Below, one piece after another: positions 7,241 to 11,192 of a stretch of 11,192 nt of DNA; the stretch's first letter is position 1; each line of letters begins with the position of its first letter. Source of the DNA: JAJPJX01 sp964568355 (GTDB lineage: Bacteria; Acidobacteriota; Terriglobia; Bryobacterales; Bryobacteraceae). The stretch spans positions 1-11,192 of the forward strand of contig CAZMRK010000810.1 in the NCBI GenBank assembly GCA_964568355.1, written 5' to 3'. The translations under genes were made by a program, and so were the position numbers. Under the pieces are notes generated by a model. That model saw nothing but the letters and a program-made list of their open reading frames with translations, searched no databases and was not told the DNA's origin.

Positions 7241-10107
7241 GCGCGCTCGATTCTCTGTGTAACCTTCCGCCGGCCGCGCCCCCAGGCTGCTGTGCCCAGG
7301 CGCCGCAGCCCGCCTCGCTCCGCCCCTCGAATCCCCCCGGCCTCTCGGCCATTCAGTACCGCATCGGAACCTTTACCAGCTTTCGCCGCGCCATGCTCGG
7401 CCAGGTGGCGCGGCCCGATCTGCTCCCCGGCATCCTCAACCCGTTCGCCAACTGGCGGGAAGGTTCTGACGGCGATTACCAGACCATGTTCGTCGAGCTC
7501 TGGGCCTATCTCGCCGACATCCTGACCTTCTATCAGGAACGCATCGCCAACGAAGCCTTTCTGCCCACCGCTACCCAGCTCGACTCCATGTCGCGCATCG
7601 CCGCCCTGATCGGCTACCGGCCCAGCCCCGGTGCGGGCGCCGGCGGCATGGTGGCCTTCACCGTGGCCAAGGGCAAGACCGTCAGTGTGCCGGCCAATTT
7701 CCGCGTCGGCAGCAAGGCCCAGCCGCCCAAGACCGCCGCCGTCTTCGAAACCGCCGTCCCTCTGCTGGCTTCCGAAGAGCACAACGCCGTCCCGCTCTCC
7801 CCCGTGGCGCCCACCAACCAGTTCGCAAAACTCGCCAGCTTCGGGACCTTCTTCGGCCCCACCCTCGTCGATGCCTCCACGCTCGCCACCATCGCCAGCG
7901 ATCTCTACGGAGAAGCCGCCTCCATCTACGCCAGCACCTTCCCCGCCTTCCACAACGCCGCCTTCCAGCAGTCTTCGTCTTTCGTAGCGAACGCCCTCGA
8001 CGCCCGGCTCTCCATCGCGGCGCCCGTCTTCGGCGACATCGCCTTCAACCCCCCCGATATTTCCGTCATCATCAATCAGTCGCCCGTTCAACAAGGCTTC
8101 ACTTATAAACCCTTCACCGACGAAACCACGCGCACCATCGTCTTCCGCGGCGTCAACCTCGGCCTCAAAGCCGGCGACCATCTCCTCGCCGTTGAAAATC
8201 TCGCCGGCACCGATGCCGCCCATCCCGAAAAGCCCACCCTGCACCAGGTGATCGCGGTCACCACCGATAAGCCCACCAACACCACCACCATCCGATGGGT
8301 CGAAGAGCCTAACCAGGAATACGACACCAGCCAGACCGAGGTCGCCGTCTTCGCCTTTCGCGTCACCGCCGGAGTCTTCGGCAACATCGCGCCGCAGTTT
8401 GACACTCTTTCCGAAGAGCTGACCAAGAACGGCGCTCCCCTGCACAACAAAAACTGGGACGACCCCAACAACATCTGGTTCCGTCTTCCCAAGCCCGAAG
8501 AAGCCGTCCAGTCGCAGGTGCTGCTCGATGGCCTCTATGACGATGCCAACGGCACTCCGCAGAATCCCGGATGGGCCGTCCTGATGACCGATTCGCCGCC
8601 CGATCCGTTCATCGCCCACGTGGTCGACGCGCGCCAGGTCAGCCGTTCGGCCTACGCCACCACCGCCAAAATCACGCGCCTCACCTTCCTGCAAACCGAG
8701 ACGATTCCCACCTCCCCCGATGTCTTTCCGGTGCGCACCACCGTCGTGCTCTGCGGCAGCGAACAGCTTGCACTTCAGGACAACCTGCCCCTGCCCGAGC
8801 AGGTCTCCGGCGACACGCTCATCCTCACCGGAGTCCATAAGCAGCTTCAGGCCGGCCAGCAGGTGATCCTCAACGGCCCGCTGTTTTCCGAAGTGTCCAC
8901 CCCGGAGACCAATTCCGAGCTGCGAGCCATCAAGGGACAGCCCATCGCCAGCGAGAAATTCGGCATCACCACCGTCATCCTCGACCGGCCTCTGGACAAG
9001 ACCTACACCCGCGCCGGCTCCGTACTGCTGGCCAACGTCGTCGCCGTCACCCAGGGCGAGACCGTGAAAGACGAGGTGCTGGGCAGCGGCAACGCCCGCG
9101 AGCAGCAATCCTTCACGCTCAAGAAATCGCCGCTCACTTACCTGCCTGCCACCGATCCGGAAAGCTTCGCGGCCGTCGAAAGCACCCTGATCGTCACCGT
9201 CAATGGCGTACGCTGGCGCGAGCTGCCCACCCTGCTCGAAAGCCCGCCCGACGATCAGGCCTTCACCACCACCGCCGACTCGCAGGGCAAGACCACCATC
9301 GTCTTCGGCGATGGCTTCCACGGCGCGCGCCCGCCTTCCGGAGTCGATAACGTCCATGCGCGCTACCGCAAAGGCATCGGCACCTCCGGCAACGTGGACC
9401 CGGGCGGTGTGCAGCAGTTGATCGATAGCGCCCCCGGCCTGCAAAAGGTCGTGAATCCGCTAGTCACCAGCGGAGGCGCCGATCCCGAAGATGTCACCGG
9501 CATCCGCCGCAATGCGCCGGCCAGCGTGCGTGCCTTCAGCCGCGCGGTCAGCGCCGGCGACTATGCCGCGCTGGCTCTCACCTTCCCCGGCGTCGGCAAG
9601 GCCAGCTCTGTCTGGATTACGCGCGATGAGCAGTTCCACCCCGTCATTCATCCCTACGTGCAGCTCACCGTAGCCGCCGCCAACCAGCTTCCGCTTGCCC
9701 AGCAGCCCTCCTTCGCCGCCAAGCTGCGCCGCTTTTTGGATGGCCGCCGCGACCCCAACGTGGTGCTTCGCATCGTCGATTTCACCCCCGTGCCCCTGGA
9801 AGTGGAAGCCACCATCGATCTCGATGACCGCTTCCCCCGCCAGGCCACGCTGGCCGCCGCGCAGGCCGCCGGAAATACCTTCTTCGCCTTCGAGAATCTG
9901 GATTTCGGCCAGAGCATCCACCTGAGCTCGCTCTATGCCGCGCTGCTTGCGGTCTCCGGTGTGGTCGACGCCAACATCACTACTCTGCGGCGAGCCGATG
10001 ACGCCAGCGGGCTGAACGTCGCCGATACCATCTTCATCCGGCCCACTGAGATCGCCTCCGGCTCGTTCCTCGTCACTCTCGGTCAAGGAGGTTTTGCCGA
10101 CCAATGA
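7237..10107 (+). CDS. Baseplate J-family wedge protein 2 (large paralogue, Afp11/Afp12 class)
   Basis: A 956-aa protein that starts with GTG at 7237, overlapping the previous stop by four bases (GTGA). The N-terminus carries a CNL...GCC cysteine group (Cys8, 18, 19), then PPGLSAIQYRIGTFTSFRRA (33-52), a family entry segment, and WAYLADILTFYQERIANEAF (89-108). The J core is repeated as in the neighbour: TLLESPPDDQAF (665-676), IVFGDGFHGARPPSG (688-702), YRKGIGTSGNV (710-720), NPLVTSGGADPEDVTGIRR (740-758) and VSAGDYAALALTFPGV (771-786). Between entry and core lies a long middle region (about 150-640), rich in beta strand, longer than the equivalent in the first J protein and without a domain I recognise. 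It probably takes part in the wedge together with the first J protein, perhaps as the outer wedge component that Afp12/gp7 supplies elsewhere. This assignment to a slot is inference. Confidence 0.92.
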   Translation: MSALDSLCNLPPAAPPGCCAQAPQPASLRPSNPPGLSAIQYRIGTFTSFRRAMLGQVARPDLLPGILNPFANWREGSDGDYQTMFVELWAYLADILTFYQERIANEAFLPTATQLDSMSRIAALIGYRPSPGAGAGGMVAFTVAKGKTVSVPANFRVGSKAQPPKTAAVFETAVPLLASEEHNAVPLSPVAPTNQFAKLASFGTFFGPTLVDASTLATIASDLYGEAASIYASTFPAFHNAAFQQSSSFVANALDARLSIAAPVFGDIAFNPPDISVIINQSPVQQGFTYKPFTDETTRTIVFRGVNLGLKAGDHLLAVENLAGTDAAHPEKPTLHQVIAVTTDKPTNTTTIRWVEEPNQEYDTSQTEVAVFAFRVTAGVFGNIAPQFDTLSEELTKNGAPLHNKNWDDPNNIWFRLPKPEEAVQSQVLLDGLYDDANGTPQNPGWAVLMTDSPPDPFIAHVVDARQVSRSAYATTAKITRLTFLQTETIPTSPDVFPVRTTVVLCGSEQLALQDNLPLPEQVSGDTLILTGVHKQLQAGQQVILNGPLFSEVSTPETNSELRAIKGQPIASEKFGITTVILDRPLDKTYTRAGSVLLANVVAVTQGETVKDEVLGSGNAREQQSFTLKKSPLTYLPATDPESFAAVESTLIVTVNGVRWRELPTLLESPPDDQAFTTTADSQGKTTIVFGDGFHGARPPSGVDNVHARYRKGIGTSGNVDPGGVQQLIDSAPGLQKVVNPLVTSGGADPEDVTGIRRNAPASVRAFSRAVSAGDYAALALTFPGVGKASSVWITRDEQFHPVIHPYVQLTVAAANQLPLAQQPSFAAKLRRFLDGRRDPNVVLRIVDFTPVPLEVEATIDLDDRFPRQATLAAAQAAGNTFFAFENLDFGQSIHLSSLYAALLAVSGVVDANITTLRRADDASGLNVADTIFIRPTEIASGSFLVTLGQGGFADQ
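10085..10091 (+). promoter_or_regulatory. Full-length Shine-Dalgarno for the tail protein gene
   Basis: AAGGAGG, a perfect complement of the 16S 3' end, lies within the end of the second J gene, 12 bases before the ATG at 10104. It is the strongest ribosome site in the window, though the spacing is longer than usual, and it marks the start of a gene that would otherwise be missed because it runs off the edge. Confidence 0.65.
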
Positions 10108-11192
10108 GCCGCAACGACGCCCAGGATTTCGCCCAGCGCCTCTACGCCCGTATCCCCGGCCAGTACCGCGTCTACGACCAGGAGCAGGGCCAGCCGCTAC
10201 TCGCGCTGCTCACCGTGGTCGGCGAGCAGGTCGCCAACCTGCGCCAGGATCTCGATGCCCTCTGGGACAACTTCTTCATCGAAACCTGCGAGGAGTGGGT
10301 GGTCCCTTACCTGGGTGCGCTGGTCGGCACCAACCTGCTGCCGCACCCCGTTGGCCAAAGCAATCGCCTGGATGTGTGGAACACGGTGGTCTGGCGCCGC
10401 AGCAAGGGTACGCCGCGGATGCTGCAGGCGCTGGCTCAGGAGATCGCCGGTTGGCCCATCGACCTGGCCGAGTTCTTCCAGTCCCTCGGCTGGTCGCAGA
10501 ACATGAACCACCTGCGGCTGGATCATCCGCTGACGCCGGACGTGCACTTGCCGGCCCTGCTCGATCTGCTGGGCCATGCGCGCGATCCCTTCGCCCACGC
10601 CGCCGATTTCAAGCCCGCCCATCCGCTCGATCAGCCGCGCGGAGGCGTTGCCGCCTGGGCCACGCCGGGCCGCTATCAGATTCGCAACCTCGGCTTCTTC
10701 GCGCGCCGCCTGGCCACCTTCCCGGTCTCCGGCGCCACGCCCGCGGCCCTCGGCGGCAGTCTGTTCGCTTTTGACCCCCTCGCTCGTGACGTCCCTCTCT
10801 TCGTCAAACAAAGCGGCCTGCCGCTCACCCGCGCTGCCTACCACGCCGCGCCCTGGAACTACTCCGCGGATCTCGCCGTGCGTCAGTTCGGCGTCCGCCT
10901 GGCCGCCGAGGTCCAGCCGGTCCCGGCCGTCAGCATGAGCCGCAATCCCGCCACCTTCGGCGGAGCCGGTGCCGGCCTCGCGCTCGATTCCTCCGCCGGC
11001 CTGCGCCTGCTCAACCCCGAGGATTTTGAAGCCGGTGGCGCGCACTTCACCATCGCCGCGGAATGGCTTGAAGCCGGCAGTTCCGTACTGCTGGGCGCGC
11101 TCAGCACGATGAGCGGCCACTATGCTCCGGGCTCGCCCGCCGCCGGCGCCGGCCAGCTTGTGATCAGCGTACGCAACGGATTTCCAGACCTG
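10104..11192 (+). CDS. P2 gpI-like tail/baseplate protein, N-terminal 363 codons; 3' end outside window
   Basis: Translation from the ATG at 10104 (ATGA overlap with the J gene stop at 10105-10107) is open to the last base. The N-terminal ~190 residues match the 'phage tail protein I' type of phage and eCIS clusters: RLYARIPGQYRVYDQEQG (12-29), a helical PLLALLTVVGEQVANLRQDL (31-50), NFFIETCEEWVVPYLGALVG (56-75), then NTVVWRRSKGTPRMLQALA (93-111), GWPIDLAEFF (116-125) and MNHLRL. In P2, gpI sits at the wedge edge and links the J protein to the tail fibre, so this protein probably connects the J wedge to a receptor-binding fibre encoded downstream. P2 gpI has about 180 residues; here the chain continues for at least 170 more, with a GRYQIRNLGFFARRL segment and a beta-rich, Gly/Ala-rich part of unknown function. 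The full length cannot be seen. Confidence 0.88.
   Translation, partial: MSRNDAQDFAQRLYARIPGQYRVYDQEQGQPLLALLTVVGEQVANLRQDLDALWDNFFIETCEEWVVPYLGALVGTNLLPHPVGQSNRLDVWNTVVWRRSKGTPRMLQALAQEIAGWPIDLAEFFQSLGWSQNMNHLRLDHPLTPDVHLPALLDLLGHARDPFAHAADFKPAHPLDQPRGGVAAWATPGRYQIRNLGFFARRLATFPVSGATPAALGGSLFAFDPLARDVPLFVKQSGLPLTRAAYHAAPWNYSADLAVRQFGVRLAAEVQPVPAVSMSRNPATFGGAGAGLALDSSAGLRLLNPEDFEAGGAHFTIAAEWLEAGSSVLLGALSTMSGHYAPGSPAAGAGQLVISVRNGFPDL

Noticed and set aside
7138..9444. 768-codon antisense open frame opposite the second J gene
   Set aside because: Same reason: low-complexity Gly/Asp/Glu-rich translation mirroring the codon bias of the sense gene.
10094..10774. 226-codon plus-strand frame after the second J gene
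   Set aside because: Arg/Pro/Ala-rich shadow of the gpI-like gene, which starts at 10104 in another frame and has the family motifs and a strong ribosome site.

Overview
The window is an unbroken, plus-strand stretch of a contractile injection system (CIS) operon of the extracellular type (eCIS, phage-tail-like; relatives are Afp, PVC, MAC and the Streptomyces and Algoriphagus particles). All ten genes face the same way. Neighbours either overlap (TGA/ATG, ATGA or GTGA joints) or lie 2-17 bases apart. Both end genes are cut by the window edges, so the operon continues on both sides. No promoter, terminator, RNA gene, insertion sequence or CRISPR array is visible.

Layout from left to right: (1) the C-terminal 264 codons of an Afp15/Pvc15-type AAA+ ATPase; (2) a DUF4157 putative zinc metallopeptidase with a HELAH motif and a CxC/CxxC cysteine cluster; (3) a small 84-aa protein in the position of Afp6/Pvc6; (4) a CIS tube-type protein (N-terminal part of Afp7/Pvc7); (5) a separate 92-aa LysM-like baseplate protein; (6) a gp27/GpD-like spike hub protein; (7) a gp5/GpV-like spike with OB-fold, beta-rich shaft and C-terminal HMH; (8) a gp25-like baseplate wedge protein; (9) and (10) two large tandem baseplate J-family proteins (766 and 956 aa); (11) the first 363 codons of a P2 gpI-like tail protein that runs off the right edge. 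Together these would form the hub, spike and wedge parts of the baseplate, plus the ATPase and an accessory peptidase. Sheath, main tube, terminal cap, tape measure, fibre and PAAR tip genes are not here and are expected upstream or downstream.

Two functions that are single genes in Afp/PVC are split here: Afp7 into tube-like plus LysM genes, and Afp8 into GpD plus GpV genes. No PAAR gene lies at its usual place between gp25 and J.

Organism: GC-rich, strong C/G third-position bias, which also makes long spurious antisense ORFs. A small inverted-repeat element encoding the peptide SRDRKGAV, of a kind I recall as scattered through Acidobacteriota and some Planctomycetota genomes, lies at the end of the DUF4157 gene. 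An environmental Acidobacteriota-like bacterium is my best guess, but this is inference and not certain.

The system as a whole belongs to a described class. The points that merit a second look are the peptidase inside the structural operon, the repeat element inserted in its coding end, the split hub genes, the possible PAAR-less spike tip and the doubled J protein.
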